Positions 50,693 through 59,666 are shown, counted from the stretch's first letter. The stretch is 64,000 nucleotides of DNA from Prevotella sp. (GCA_017548605.1 JAFYZT010000036.1:62001-126000); one strand, 5' to 3'. Program-made: numbers and translations. Notes: generated by a model not told the origin, from the letters alone.

Positions 50693-51712
50693 CTAATAAT
50701 CGAAGTCTTTAAAGGCATCCATGATGATGGTGGGACGGTGGTTGTCGAATGCCCCCAAAGGGTAGTGTCCTTCAGCTTCAGGGGCCCAGTAGAATACCCC
50801 GTGACAGTGACCGCTGGTCTCGTGGCGCATCGTGCGGATTAGATTGGCCATGAAACGCTTGCCCTCAGCAGGCTTCTTGGCTTCCACACCCGTTTCCACA
50901 ACCATCAGCTCGGTGCCGTATTCGGCAGCAAGGATGATGATGTTATCTTTCACCCGTTGCAACGTCTCTTCTTCGTTATTGGTCAGACCGGCCTCCTTGT
51001 CCCAATAAGGATATACGCTTACGCCAATCATATCCCACGTGGCACCATATTGGTGCAGGCCGTTAAGGATGAAATGATAACGGCTGATGTCGCAGCCGGC
51101 ATCAAGGTGTACGATACACTGCGCATGGGGATACACCTTCTTGGCAGCCTCATAACCGCTCTTTGTCAATAGGGCGTAGGCACGCATATCGGTCTCGGCA
51201 CGTCCCATCTCCCATAACATTCCGTGAGTGGTCTCGTTGCCTATCTGTATCCATCTCACGTCGATATGATTTTTCTTCAGCAGTTGGAGGGTCTCCTTGG
51301 TATGTCGGGCAAGTGCCTTCCTCATCTGTTTCAGGTTCATCCCTTCCCATGCTTTCGGGATGGGTTGCTTGCCAGGGTCTGCCCACCAGTCACTGTAGTG
51401 GAAGTCTATCATCACCGGCATACCTAAAGCCTGGGCACGTCGGGCCATCACGAGAACATCCTCTTTGGAACAGAAACCGTTGCGCGGGTTCACCCACACA
51501 CGAAGACGGATGGCATTCAACCCCAATTCCTTCATCAATGCGGTGTTCTCTCGTGGCTCACCGGCAGCATTGTATAACTGCCAGCCACGGGCCTCCAGCT
51601 CCGTGGTGCCACTGATGTCGGCACCCAGCCAAAAGACATCGTCTTGGGCGTTTGCCTGACTCGTGAATAAGGCTAACAACAACCCGACGACTTGTATGTA
51701 TAATTTCCGCAT
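50693..51712 (-). CDS. GH53 arabinogalactan endo-beta-1,4-galactanase
   Basis: 339 residues with a signal peptide (about 1-22). The TIM-barrel motifs of family GH53 are present: FWLGADISGTTELEARG, LNAIRLRVWVNPRNGFCS, MIDFHYSDWWADPGKQ, the acid/base Glu in IQIGNETTHGMLW, and the nucleophile Glu in LMVVETGVEA. It cleaves beta-1,4-galactan side chains of pectin. It is a single-gene unit, with no SusC/SusD pair nearby. Confidence 0.93.
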   Translation of the reverse strand: MRKLYIQVVGLLLALFTSQANAQDDVFWLGADISGTTELEARGWQLYNAAGEPRENTALMKELGLNAIRLRVWVNPRNGFCSKEDVLVMARRAQALGMPVMIDFHYSDWWADPGKQPIPKAWEGMNLKQMRKALARHTKETLQLLKKNHIDVRWIQIGNETTHGMLWEMGRAETDMRAYALLTKSGYEAAKKVYPHAQCIVHLDAGCDISRYHFILNGLHQYGATWDMIGVSVYPYWDKEAGLTNNEEETLQRVKDNIIILAAEYGTELMVVETGVEAKKPAEGKRFMANLIRTMRHETSGHCHGVFYWAPEAEGHYPLGAFDNHRPTIIMDAFKDFDY

Positions 51713-51729
51713 AGTACTTGTTTATGATG

Positions 51730-51737
51730 CAAATTTA
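51730..51737 (-). promoter_or_regulatory. GH53 gene promoter -7 element
   Basis: The complement reads TAAATTTG, 17 bases upstream of the ATG at 51712. Confidence 0.65.
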
Positions 51738-51822
51738 GAAAAAAAAGGGAAATAATTACGTAAATAATATCTAAATTTGCAAGATAGTTACAGAATCATA
51801 TTTATAAAAGATTCAAGTTTCT

Positions 51823-51872
51823 GTAGTTAAGTAGTTAAGAAGTTATTGCGGCTTTGGCCGCTAAGAAGTTAA
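51823..51872. repeat. Inverted member of the TTAACTTC/GAGCGAAGCGA repeat family
   Basis: Contains GTAGTTAAGTAGTTAAGAAGTTA, read in two pieces of AAGAAGTTA/GTAGTTAAG, around a GCGGCTTTGGCCGC hairpin. Its complement resembles 52881-52924. Confidence 0.65.
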
Positions 51873-51999
51873 AAGCCAATACCCCTGTCCGGCGGTAATA
51901 GACTGATAGGAGCCATCAGTTCCGGTACAAATCATATGGCTTAACTCCTTTAAATTCAATAACTTCAGAACTTGTGAAAATTGAGAAATAGAAAATACC

Positions 52000-52812
52000 A
52001 TGGTTGATTACGGCATAAAGGGTAGGGTGGCTTTGATTACGGGAGCGAATAACCCACAGGGAATCGGGGCAACGACGGCATTTGCTTTTGCCCGTGAAGG
52101 GGCAAAGGTGGTACTGGTATATAAAAAAGTTCCTCGGCAGTATGATAAGACGAAAACCCATCGTAATGGGGTGGACAGGTATTTCGAGGCCAATGCTGGG
52201 AATGCAGCTGTCGTAGAAAGTAAACTCAAGGAGATGAATGCTGATTATCTTGTTTTGGAAAGCGATATTTCTGATGAGGATGCCGTAAAGGATATTTATT
52301 CTTCTGTTTTGGAACGATTCGGAAGAGTTGATATTCTGGTTAATAATGCTGCGGCAGGTGATATGGATGGCATAGACACAATAGAAAGTATCACCCAAGA
52401 GGTGATTGACGATACGTTTGCCGTCAATGTCCGGGGAAGCATTATGATGATAAGGGAGATGGTGAAGCACCATGGTGATTATGGAAGGATTATCAATCTC
52501 TCTACTGACGCATCGCAGGTTTTTGCTGGTCAGATAACCTATGGTGCAAGCAAGGCCACGTTGGAAGCACTGACCCGCAGCATAGCTCTTGAGGTGGCGA
52601 AGTATGGCATTACGGTGAATTGTGTTGCTCCCGGTCCTACACAGACGGGATGGATTGATGATGAGTTGGAAAAAGCAGTCATTCCACTTATTCCGATGGG
52701 TAAACTGATTCAACCGGAAAATATTGCTGAAACCATTTTATTCTTAGCCAGTGAGCAGGCACAAATGCTCACGGGACAAGTAATAAAAGTATCCGGTGGA
52801 CATGCACTGTAA
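52000..52812 (+). CDS. Short-chain dehydrogenase/reductase (SDR)
   Basis: 270 residues. A classical SDR: cofactor loop TGANNPQGIGAT (an enoyl-reductase-like TGxxxxxGIG variant), NNAAAG, and the catalytic set Ser in INLSTDAS with Tyr and Lys in YGASKATLEALTRSIALEVAKYGITVNCVAPGPTQT. The acidic LVLESDISDEDAVKDIYSS is the usual strand-4 segment. The gene is AT-richer than most neighbours. The substrate is not deducible. It has no partner in operon and is flanked on both sides by TTAACTTC-family repeats. Confidence 0.92.
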   Translation: MVDYGIKGRVALITGANNPQGIGATTAFAFAREGAKVVLVYKKVPRQYDKTKTHRNGVDRYFEANAGNAAVVESKLKEMNADYLVLESDISDEDAVKDIYSSVLERFGRVDILVNNAAAGDMDGIDTIESITQEVIDDTFAVNVRGSIMMIREMVKHHGDYGRIINLSTDASQVFAGQITYGASKATLEALTRSIALEVAKYGITVNCVAPGPTQTGWIDDELEKAVIPLIPMGKLIQPENIAETILFLASEQAQMLTGQVIKVSGGHAL

Positions 52813-52880
52813 TTATTTATCCCCTTTGCGATTCAGAAGAACGATAGAAAACGATAGAAATGGTATAGCAAAGTAATGGC

Positions 52881-52924
52881 TTAACTACCGAGCGAAGCGA
52901 TAACTTCTTAACTCCTTAACTACA
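52881..52924. repeat. Dispersed repeat with GAGCGAAGCGA core
   Basis: TTAACTACC, GAGCGAAGCGATAACTTC and TTAACTCCTTAACTAC units. It shares the GAGCGAAGCGA core with the two units at 29875-29953. Confidence 0.75.
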
Positions 52925-52971
52925 AGAATACGAAATGTGAATAAGTTTTTTGGAACATACCTGATTAAATA

Positions 52972-53003
52972 TTTGGAAGGTGTCAACTTTTTTCGTATAT
53001 TTG
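52972..53003 (+). promoter_or_regulatory. Aldo/keto reductase gene promoter
   Basis: TTTG (52972-52975), 20 bases, TATATTTG (52996-53003). Confidence 0.8.
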
Positions 53004-53052
53004 TGGCACTCTATTGAAAATGAGCCTATAACAACACTAAAATTCAATCAGC

Positions 53053-54417
53053 ATGGACAAGAACAAGAGAAACAGGAGCAATATCAGCCGCAGGGAATTC
53101 TTGCGGCGTCTCGGTCTGGGTGCCGGTTCGGCGGTGGCATTGGTGGCCCTGGAGCCGTTCAGTGCGTTTGCCCGGGACGAGAAACTGAAGGTGTCGGAGA
53201 ACCGTATGACTTACCGTGTGCAACATGGCACGGGCGAGCAGATTTCATTGCTGGGTTTCGGTATGATGCGCTTGCCCGACAACCAGGAAGAGGTGAATCA
53301 ACTGGTGGATTATGCTATCGAGCATGGCGTTAATTATTTCGACACAGCACCGATGTATATGCGTGGCCGCTCCGAGGTGTTGACGGGAAATGCCCTTTCC
53401 CGCTATCCACGCGACAAATACGTCGTGGCAACGAAGATGTCGAACCAGAACCAACGAATGTGGGCATTGGAAGACTCGAAGAAGATGTACTACCAGTCGT
53501 TCCAAAGGCTGAAGGTGGACTATATCGACTATTATCTTCTCCACAGCATCGGCGGCGGTGGCGTTGATAACCTGAAAGGACGGTTCATCGACAATGGCTT
53601 GCTCGACTTCCTGCTGGAGGAACGTAAGGCCGGACGTATCAAACATCTGGGCTTCTCCTATCACGGAGACGTGAGTGCCTTCGACTGGCTGCTCGACCAT
53701 AATGATGATTATCATTGGGACTTCGTGCAGATACAGATGAACTACCTCGACTGGAGGCATGCCTCGCTCGGCGACGGCTGGAAGAAGGATGCCGATGCTG
53801 AATACCTGTATAACAAATGTCAGAAACTCGATATCCAGTGCGTTGTCATGGAACCGTTGCGCGGAGGGGCACTGGCCAAGTTGCAGAAGTCACAGTCAGA
53901 GCAGTTGAAAGCCGTTCGACCCAATGACAGCGAAGCACGGTGGGCATTCCGCTGGGTTGGTTCGCATACCAATATCCTTACTGCTTTGAGTGGTATGAAC
54001 CGCATGGATCATCTCATCGACAATGTGGAGACATTCTCACCGCTCGACCCATGTACGGAAAGCGAGAACGCCCTCCTGGCCAATCTCGCCGATGTGATGT
54101 CGGGATTCCCGACCATTCCCTGTACCACCTGTGCCTATTGTATGCCTTGTCCTTATGGCGTTGACATTCCCAAGAATTTCGCCTATTACAACGAGGCCAT
54201 CAACGAGCATATCTTACCGCTGCCCGACAGCGGCTCGCCCGATTATGCTGCACGCAAGCAACAGTTCATCGATGGTTATAAGTTGGCATTGCCTGATGAG
54301 AAGACATGGGCCCGTGCTTGTCAGGATTGCGAGGAATGTCTGTCGAAGTGTCCGCAGCAGATACGTATCCCCAATCAGATGGGACGTATCGTCGAAACGC
54401 TGAGAAAAAGAGGATAA
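53053..54417 (+). CDS. Aldo/keto reductase with Tat signal and C-terminal ferredoxin domain
   Basis: 454 residues. The twin-arginine signal SRREFLRRLGLGAGSAVALVAL (given in part) indicates folded export. An aldo/keto reductase barrel follows (SLLGFGMMRLPDN, VNYFDTAPMYMRGRSE, ATKM, DYYLLHSI, KHLGFSYHG). The C-terminal 110 residues carry two 4Fe-4S-type cysteine sets: CTTCAYCMPCPYGVDIP and CQDCEECLSKCPQQIRIP. Family members of this fused kind are proposed oxidoreductases of unknown substrate. The Tat signal fits cytoplasmic cofactor loading before export. Confidence 0.92.
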   Translation: MDKNKRNRSNISRREFLRRLGLGAGSAVALVALEPFSAFARDEKLKVSENRMTYRVQHGTGEQISLLGFGMMRLPDNQEEVNQLVDYAIEHGVNYFDTAPMYMRGRSEVLTGNALSRYPRDKYVVATKMSNQNQRMWALEDSKKMYYQSFQRLKVDYIDYYLLHSIGGGGVDNLKGRFIDNGLLDFLLEERKAGRIKHLGFSYHGDVSAFDWLLDHNDDYHWDFVQIQMNYLDWRHASLGDGWKKDADAEYLYNKCQKLDIQCVVMEPLRGGALAKLQKSQSEQLKAVRPNDSEARWAFRWVGSHTNILTALSGMNRMDHLIDNVETFSPLDPCTESENALLANLADVMSGFPTIPCTTCAYCMPCPYGVDIPKNFAYYNEAINEHILPLPDSGSPDYAARKQQFIDGYKLALPDEKTWARACQDCEECLSKCPQQIRIPNQMGRIVETLRKRG

Positions 54418-54451
54418 TAACCAGTAAGAATCGTTTCACTTAATAATATAA

Positions 54452-54484
54452 AAGGACAATACCCCCACACAGAGTATTGTCCTT
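54452..54484. terminator. Terminator after the aldo/keto reductase gene
   Basis: AAGGACAATAC (54452-54462) pairs with 54474-54484, followed by CTTTATTTCTC. Confidence 0.8.
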
Positions 54485-54524
54485 CTTTATTTCTCTACAA
54501 CTTCCTTTCTCCTTGCCCCTTCCC

Positions 54525-54590
54525 TTTTTACTTTTTTACCTTTTTACCCTTTTACCTTTTTACCCTTTTACCTTTTTACTTTTTCCCATA
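54525..54590. repeat. GTAAAAAG/GTAAAAGGG array beginning at a stop codon
   Basis: On the minus strand GGGAAAAAGTAA (coding end) continues as AAAGGTAAAAGGGTAAAAAGG units with a period of 8, for about 50 bases. Confidence 0.88.
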
Positions 54591-55142
54591 CTGTTTAGGG
54601 TGTAGCTTTATGTCGGCCTTGAAGTCCCAACGGAGTTCCTTGACAACTGACTTGTTGAGATAGACCTCGGCCTGGCGCTCACCGCTGGTGAAGAGAAATT
54701 GCAGGCGTTTACCGCCCAGCGTCTTCTTTTTCACGATGCAGGTGGAGGTGCTTGGCTCACCGAGACGTTCGCTGCCGGTAGCCATACGTCCTTGGAATTC
54801 CATGGAGGTGTCAACGTCCTTGTCATAAAGGTCGAGGATAGTGTCTATGGTAGCAAAGGCTTCATCAGTGGTGGCACCAAGCCAGATACATGTCTCCTTA
54901 ATGTCGTCGAAAGAAGCGTCGGTAATGTCATCACGGAAAAGCGGCAGGATATGGAGCACTCGCCCCAACCCGAGGTAGTAGCCGAAAGTGCCATCCTCAT
55001 CCTTATAGGAGAAGATGCTGAATTCGGTTTTATCCCCTTCTGATTCGGCAATCTCCATCCTCATGCCAGTAGGGATATTTTGTGCTTGGATAGTCATGGT
55101 AGCCATGATAGTGACTACGGCAATCATTATGATTCTCTTCAT
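54576..55142 (-). CDS. Secreted hypothetical protein
   Basis: 188 residues. The signal peptide (MKRIIMIAVVTIMATMTIQAQ) is followed by an alpha/beta domain (FSIFSYKDEDGTFGYYLGLGRVLHILPLFRDDITDASFDDIKETCIWLGATTDEAFATIDTILDLYD) and a beta-rich end (STSTCIVKKKTLGGKRLQFLFTSGERQAEVYLNKSVVKELRWDFKADIKLHP). No family is recognised. It has its own promoter, is on the same strand as the adhesin modules upstream, and is separated from them by a palindromic terminator. Confidence 0.8.
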   Translation of the reverse strand: MKRIIMIAVVTIMATMTIQAQNIPTGMRMEIAESEGDKTEFSIFSYKDEDGTFGYYLGLGRVLHILPLFRDDITDASFDDIKETCIWLGATTDEAFATIDTILDLYDKDVDTSMEFQGRMATGSERLGEPSTSTCIVKKKTLGGKRLQFLFTSGERQAEVYLNKSVVKELRWDFKADIKLHPKQYGKK

Positions 55143-55246
55143 ATTGCAAATTGTTTATTAATTTTTGTGTTCTATTTCTTCTCTTATTACCAGGAGCACG
55201 GACATGCCGTATTCTGATGTTTTCGATAGTTTTCATGTTTTCTTTG

Positions 55247-55254
55247 CAAAGGTA
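55247..55254 (-). promoter_or_regulatory. Promoter -7 element of the 188-residue gene
   Basis: The complement reads TACCTTTG, 104 bases upstream of the ATG at 55142. Confidence 0.7.
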
Positions 55255-55329
55255 CACTTTTTTTCCAATTCCCCAATTTCTAAACCACATTTTTGACACA
55301 TGTCTGAAAACACAAGACAAATCAATAAA

Positions 55330-55359
55330 GGAATCGGGAGCAACGTTGCTCCCGATTCC
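55330..55359 (-). terminator. 30-bp perfect palindrome ending module A
   Basis: GGAATCGGGAGCAAC (55330-55344) and its complement 55345-55359 abut without a loop. On the minus strand TTTATT follows. Confidence 0.8.
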
Positions 55360-55416
55360 TTATTGTGATTATTTGTAGCAGGGAACGTGTCCCCGCACGC
55401 AGTGACATGACTGTTA

Positions 55417-55647
55417 TTACTTCCAAATCTCGTCGTCTTCGTTCTCCGTCTCCTCATCTTCTTGGTCCCAGACGTAGAAGAAGGTGTACTCGTTGGAGTA
55501 GGCGGAACTGCCACCACCCGTGTCACCGCCTTCGCCGCCGTAGCCGATACCCGTGCCACCGCCATTGATGGAAGTGATGAGCAGTTCGCCGTCAGCTGTC
55601 GTTGACATGTATTTTACTGTCGGTCGGATATATTGTCTCTTTTTCAT
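55417..55647 (-). CDS. 76-residue Gly-rich acidic-tailed peptide A
   Basis: The peptide begins MKKRQYIRPTVKYMSTTADG, then ELLITSINGGGTGIGYGGEGG, then a short Gly/Ser stretch, SNEYTFFYVWDQ and a very acidic end (EDEETENEDDEIWK). The N-terminal MKKxxYxxPxxxxxxxxxxxxLLxxS layout is one I have seen in many small Bacteroidota proteins of unknown role. It lies 41 bases after the giant adhesin A gene and before a palindromic terminator, so they form one operon. It is almost identical to peptide B (only the GGD/GSD and GGGSS/GGGS junctions differ). No signal peptide. It may be a precursor peptide, a chaperone or a regulator; no maturase is nearby. Confidence 0.8.
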   Translation of the reverse strand: MKKRQYIRPTVKYMSTTADGELLITSINGGGTGIGYGGEGGDTGGGSSAYSNEYTFFYVWDQEDEETENEDDEIWK

Positions 55648-55688
55648 AAGTCAATATTGTTAGTTGATTTGATTTACTACTTTACTAC

Positions 55689-58600
55689 TCACTTCACTAC
55701 CACCTTGCGGCCGTTGTTGATGTAAACACCTTTCTGCTTGGGCAGGCTCGGTAACTCACGTCCGTCGATGGAGTACCACTTGCCACCGATGATTTCCAGA
55801 CCGTTCACCTCTTCGATAGATGTGGCGGTACCGTCGATTTCAAACACTGTTTCATTGACTCCAGCTCCTTCTGGTAATTGCACCAACGTGCGGAAAGCAC
55901 CCACATGGAATCCAGAAGCTGCAGGATAATACATCTTGTCGTCACTTCCGAGGTAGAGGATATCCCTTGACTGTTCCAAAGACATCTCTTTATAGAGACC
56001 AAAGGTATAGAGTTCCGTACCGAGTTCCGTGACCGTTAAGCCATTAGCCAGCGCATAAGTCGATGCAGCCAGTGTCACGTTTTTGAATACCGGGTTAACA
56101 ATGTCGTCACCGGAATCCCACTTGATGATATAGCTCTTGTTAGCCTCGATGGAGGAAACATCGGTATAAGTCAGATAAAGCATGGTACCCTCGATACGCG
56201 CTGCTGTCAGTTCCTTGATGGTGGCTTCTGCCAGCGGTGATGTCTCGATGTCGTCGATATTGAATGGCAGACACAGCGAGTTCCAGTTGCCTGTTTTGAA
56301 GAGCGTACGTCCGTCGATAGTCACGTCAAGCGTGAAACCGTTCCTCATGTTAAGAATGGTAACATTATTCGGATCTAAGGTGAGGTCTTTGTCATGCAGC
56401 GTGATGCCTTCGGTCGTGGTGAAATAGTCATTCACCCAGTTGCTGACATCGCCACTGGCAAAGTGTGTGCGCACCTGAACCTCATAGCTGGTCTCGGGTT
56501 CCAATCCTTCAAGCACTGCGGGCTGGCTGGTCAAGTCGTTCATCTCCACCCAGTCGGCATTTTGTCCCGGTTCGAGGATAAGGACGTCGTCAATGTTCAG
56601 ACGGAACATGTCGGTGATGTTGAAGTGGCGAATAGCCACATAGCCCTTGCCGCTATATGCGCTCAGGTCAACGGTATGCTGCACATGCTCACTCGTGGCT
56701 ATAATCTCATCCGATTGGGGATAAACCTGCACGAAGTCGTCAGGGTCGGTATTTCCACTTGTTGACACGTACACAGCAAAATGTTCTCCTGCCCAATCTG
56801 CATCTTGTCCGATGGCCCAGAAAGTCATACTTCCACCCAGTGTCACTTCCGGTGAAACGAGCCAGTTGTCGGGGGTAAGGGCACCTGTATTATTATCATA
56901 ACTGGCTGATGAGATGCAATAGTCACCGCTATGTGATTTGATACCATCAGAAATCTCCCAGTTCTTGCCGTCGCCGTCAGCATCGATGGTTGTCCAGCCG
57001 TAAGGCAATGTGCCATCTTCAAAGGTCTCCCCGGCAGGACGATACCACACATCCCACGATGTGGGATCGATACCCTTGTCAGTCCAGTTGACAGTGGCTG
57101 TTGTCGAGGTGATGTCGGTCACTTCTATTTCGGGATCGGCATCGGCCTCCAGTGTAATGAAACTCGTTTCAACCCAATTACTGTAGTTCTCCTCGTCGCA
57201 CTTGGTGCGTACTTGGAATATGTAAGATGTTTCTGGATCCAAGTCGCTGAGTTCATACGAATTATCTGTGCATGTGCCGGTCGTCCATGATAGGTCTTCT
57301 GGGTCTGTGTCTTCTCCGAGGAAACCACGTATCATCCATCCATATCCTGACAATGAAGAGCCGAGGTCGCCGACATGATACCAAGTTCCTTCCCATAGCA
57401 CCCATTGGTTGTTTGATTCCGCGTTCTGGCAAAACGTCATATTGTTGGTGCCGTCTTCTGTCAGTTCAATCCACAGGTTCTCTCCTAGCGGGACGGTCAC
57501 AGGTGATGGGAACGTTATCTCATGCCATCCGTTGGACAGAGGCGTGATTCTCTGCGTGTAAATGTTCGTTAGTGGCACGTTATCGCCGCCGGTGTAAATT
57601 TTCAGAGTAATCACGGCAGTATTGTGTGGAGCTTCGTAAATGGATACCTTTGTCAGCTTATCGAAAGTAATCATGTTGCCAGGATACATCACAGCCCATG
57701 TAAATGTGCCTTCTTCTCCTGTTCCGATGCCAGACAAATAGGGTGCATCGTTGTCGTATTGCAGCCATGTACCGGTAGCCTCAGCATAGCGCACTTCATA
57801 ATTGTCGGCCTCGCCTTCCCACGTTACGGTGGCAGAGTTGGACGTGATGTCGCTCACGGCTATGTTTTTCGGTTTCTTGCACCCCATGGTACAGTCGACG
57901 AGATAGGTGGCAAGGATATCGCCCGAGTTCATCGCCGTGGTTCCCGTGCCTTGGCAAATTTCTTCTTCGTTAACGTCATAGATAGTCCATGAAGTCTCGC
58001 CAGGATAAGAGCCTTTCACCCATTCGAAATTGATTTCGCGTCCTGGGCAAACGGCGAGGGTTCCTTCTTCAGTATTACCGCTTGTTATCGTCAGTGTGGC
58101 AAGAATACTTCCTGACTCGACATCTACCACGTTGATGGCGTTGCCGTTCCATCCGTCACCATAAGAATCGGCCAGAGAATAAGTGATAAGGCACTGGTCT
58201 TCTTCTTCACACATCAATGTGGTGAAGGAAACTGGCGATGACCAGTTGCTCAGGTCAGTGTCGCTGCAAGCCGTTTGTACCTGCACCGTGTAGCGTGTGG
58301 ACGGTTCCAGACTCTGAAGGGTAAAGGGGCTGGTCACACCGGTTATAGTCTCTTCACTCGATTCAGAGAGGACGTGCAGGTTATAGGTCACTCCTTCTAA
58401 GGCTTCCCATTCCACGGTGGCTGTAGTGGTCGTGGTGGCAGTGACGGTCACGCCCATAGGTTTAGCACAGGTGGGAGCGTCACCAATGATGATGGTGAGC
58501 AGGTTTTTCATGCCCAATACTGCACCCAAGGCAGAAGTCAAATCCGTCGGGTCGTAGTCGGTGTTATCGTTATATGCACGAATGGCTTGTCCCGTAGCAT

Positions 58601-59084
58601 CGAACGTCTTACATGAGGGGTAGTAAGAGGAGCCTACATAGCTGCCGGTGTTGTCATCGACCACTAAAACCACGTTTGTTTTGCCATCGTAATCAAAAGG
58701 TGTGTCGAGGTCGATGGTTACCCATCCATCGGTCACAAACTCCACATTTCCGCTGAATACCTTGTTACTGGAACTTACGGACACCCAGTCGGTGCCATTT
58801 GCAAAAGATTCCTTGTCGGTCGCTACCATGTAGATGTCGAGAGAACGAACGCAGGAACCCGATGTTTTGGCGTTGTAGAATGAAATGCTGCTAATGGCAC
58901 CAGACATACCAATCTCATCAGCAGTGTAAATCTGCTGCGTAATCGAATAGTTGTAATACGCATAAGTGGGCAGGTAAACGCTGGAACCTCCTCCTTCCGT
59001 TCCGATTGTCACTTCATCAGCCCTTGCTCCTGTCCATACCATGAGCAGGGAGAGCAACAGGAAAAGTAATCGATGTTTTTTCAT
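55689..59084 (-). CDS. Giant surface protein A: Fn3 and cleaved-adhesin domains, sorting-type tail
   Basis: 1131 residues from the ATG at 59084. Signal peptide about 1-22. A beta-sandwich domain (30-190) precedes Fn3 repeats (CAKPMGVTVTATTTTTATVEWEAL, PSTRYTVQVQTACSDTDLSNWSSPVSF). A domain with SLADSYGDGWNGNAINVVD and CPGREINFEW follows, then further Fn3 units. A cleaved-adhesin/choice-of-anchor-J domain (about 690-860) reads FEDGTLPYGWTTIDADGDGKNWE through LTPDNWLVSPEVTLGGSMTFWA and HVQHTVDLSAYSGKGYVAIRHFN. A final domain LFKTGNWNSLCLPFNIDDIE precedes the tail KGVYINNGRKVVVK. It resembles gingipain/hemagglutinin adhesin regions. Likely type IX-exported adhesin (inferred). Confidence 0.88.
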   Translation of the reverse strand: MKKHRLLFLLLSLLMVWTGARADEVTIGTEGGGSSVYLPTYAYYNYSITQQIYTADEIGMSGAISSISFYNAKTSGSCVRSLDIYMVATDKESFANGTDWVSVSSSNKVFSGNVEFVTDGWVTIDLDTPFDYDGKTNVVLVVDDNTGSYVGSSYYPSCKTFDATGQAIRAYNDNTDYDPTDLTSALGAVLGMKNLLTIIIGDAPTCAKPMGVTVTATTTTTATVEWEALEGVTYNLHVLSESSEETITGVTSPFTLQSLEPSTRYTVQVQTACSDTDLSNWSSPVSFTTLMCEEEDQCLITYSLADSYGDGWNGNAINVVDVESGSILATLTITSGNTEEGTLAVCPGREINFEWVKGSYPGETSWTIYDVNEEEICQGTGTTAMNSGDILATYLVDCTMGCKKPKNIAVSDITSNSATVTWEGEADNYEVRYAEATGTWLQYDNDAPYLSGIGTGEEGTFTWAVMYPGNMITFDKLTKVSIYEAPHNTAVITLKIYTGGDNVPLTNIYTQRITPLSNGWHEITFPSPVTVPLGENLWIELTEDGTNNMTFCQNAESNNQWVLWEGTWYHVGDLGSSLSGYGWMIRGFLGEDTDPEDLSWTTGTCTDNSYELSDLDPETSYIFQVRTKCDEENYSNWVETSFITLEADADPEIEVTDITSTTATVNWTDKGIDPTSWDVWYRPAGETFEDGTLPYGWTTIDADGDGKNWEISDGIKSHSGDYCISSASYDNNTGALTPDNWLVSPEVTLGGSMTFWAIGQDADWAGEHFAVYVSTSGNTDPDDFVQVYPQSDEIIATSEHVQHTVDLSAYSGKGYVAIRHFNITDMFRLNIDDVLILEPGQNADWVEMNDLTSQPAVLEGLEPETSYEVQVRTHFASGDVSNWVNDYFTTTEGITLHDKDLTLDPNNVTILNMRNGFTLDVTIDGRTLFKTGNWNSLCLPFNIDDIETSPLAEATIKELTAARIEGTMLYLTYTDVSSIEANKSYIIKWDSGDDIVNPVFKNVTLAASTYALANGLTVTELGTELYTFGLYKEMSLEQSRDILYLGSDDKMYYPAASGFHVGAFRTLVQLPEGAGVNETVFEIDGTATSIEEVNGLEIIGGKWYSIDGRELPSLPKQKGVYINNGRKVVVK

Positions 59085-59090
59085 AAGCAA

Positions 59091-59394
59091 ACAGAATTTT
59101 AGTTATTATTTGGTTGGTGAGTTTTGAGTCTGAAAGATTGTAAGTGTCAAAGGTTAAATAGGATTATTTATAATATGCTGCAATATTAGTGCTTTTTTTG
59201 CATAAATGCAAGAAAAATACATAAAATGTGTCTTTTCAAGATACACCTTGCGTTTTTCACATCTATCTTCATTCAATGTAAAAATCTCTCTCATTCGGAA
59301 TAAAAAAAGAATCCGGAGCACCTTTGCCCCGGATTCTTTTTTGTGATGATTTGTAGCAGGGAACATGTCCCCGCACGAAGTGACATGACCGTTA
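59091..59394. other. 304-base gap between modules B and A
   Basis: Holds the module B terminator (59305-59340) and, to its left, AT-rich DNA upstream of adhesin A. No TAnnTTTG box for adhesin A was found. The end nearest 59394 is nearly identical to the DNA downstream of peptide A. Confidence 0.65.
59305..59340 (-). terminator. Terminator of module B
   Basis: AAAAGAATCCGG (59305-59316) pairs with 59329-59340; A and T runs lie on both sides, so it can act on either strand. Confidence 0.85.
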
Positions 59395-59625
59395 CTACTT
59401 CCAAATCTCGTCGTCTTCGTTCTCCGTCTCCTCATCTTCTTGGTCCCAGACGTAGAAGAAGGTGTACTCGTTGGAGTAGGCGGAACCACCACCCGTGTCA
59501 CTACCGCCTTCGCCGCCGTAGCCAATGCCCGTGCCACCGCCATTGATGGAAGTGATGAGCAGTTCGCCGTCAGCTGTCGTCGACATGTATTTTACTGTCG
59601 GTCGGATATATTGTCTCTTTTTCAT
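59395..59625 (-). CDS. 76-residue Gly-rich acidic-tailed peptide B
   Basis: Near-identical twin of peptide A: same first 42 residues, same SNEYTFFYVWDQ and acidic C-terminus, with a rearranged GGSDTGGGSAY junction. It lies 41 bases after the giant adhesin B gene, the same spacing as in module A. DNA identity continues into the flanking gaps, showing a recent duplication or gene conversion. The adhesin genes themselves have diverged much more, so the peptide genes are either strongly conserved or homogenised. The function is unknown. Confidence 0.8.
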   Translation of the reverse strand: MKKRQYIRPTVKYMSTTADGELLITSINGGGTGIGYGGEGGSDTGGGSAYSNEYTFFYVWDQEDEETENEDDEIWK

Positions 59626-59666
59626 AAGTCAATATTGTTAGTTGATTTGATTAACTACTTTACTAC

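Noticed and set aside
51916-52713. 265-residue minus-strand frame
   Set aside because: It is antisense to the SDR gene, whose motifs are complete; the antisense product has no recognisable features.
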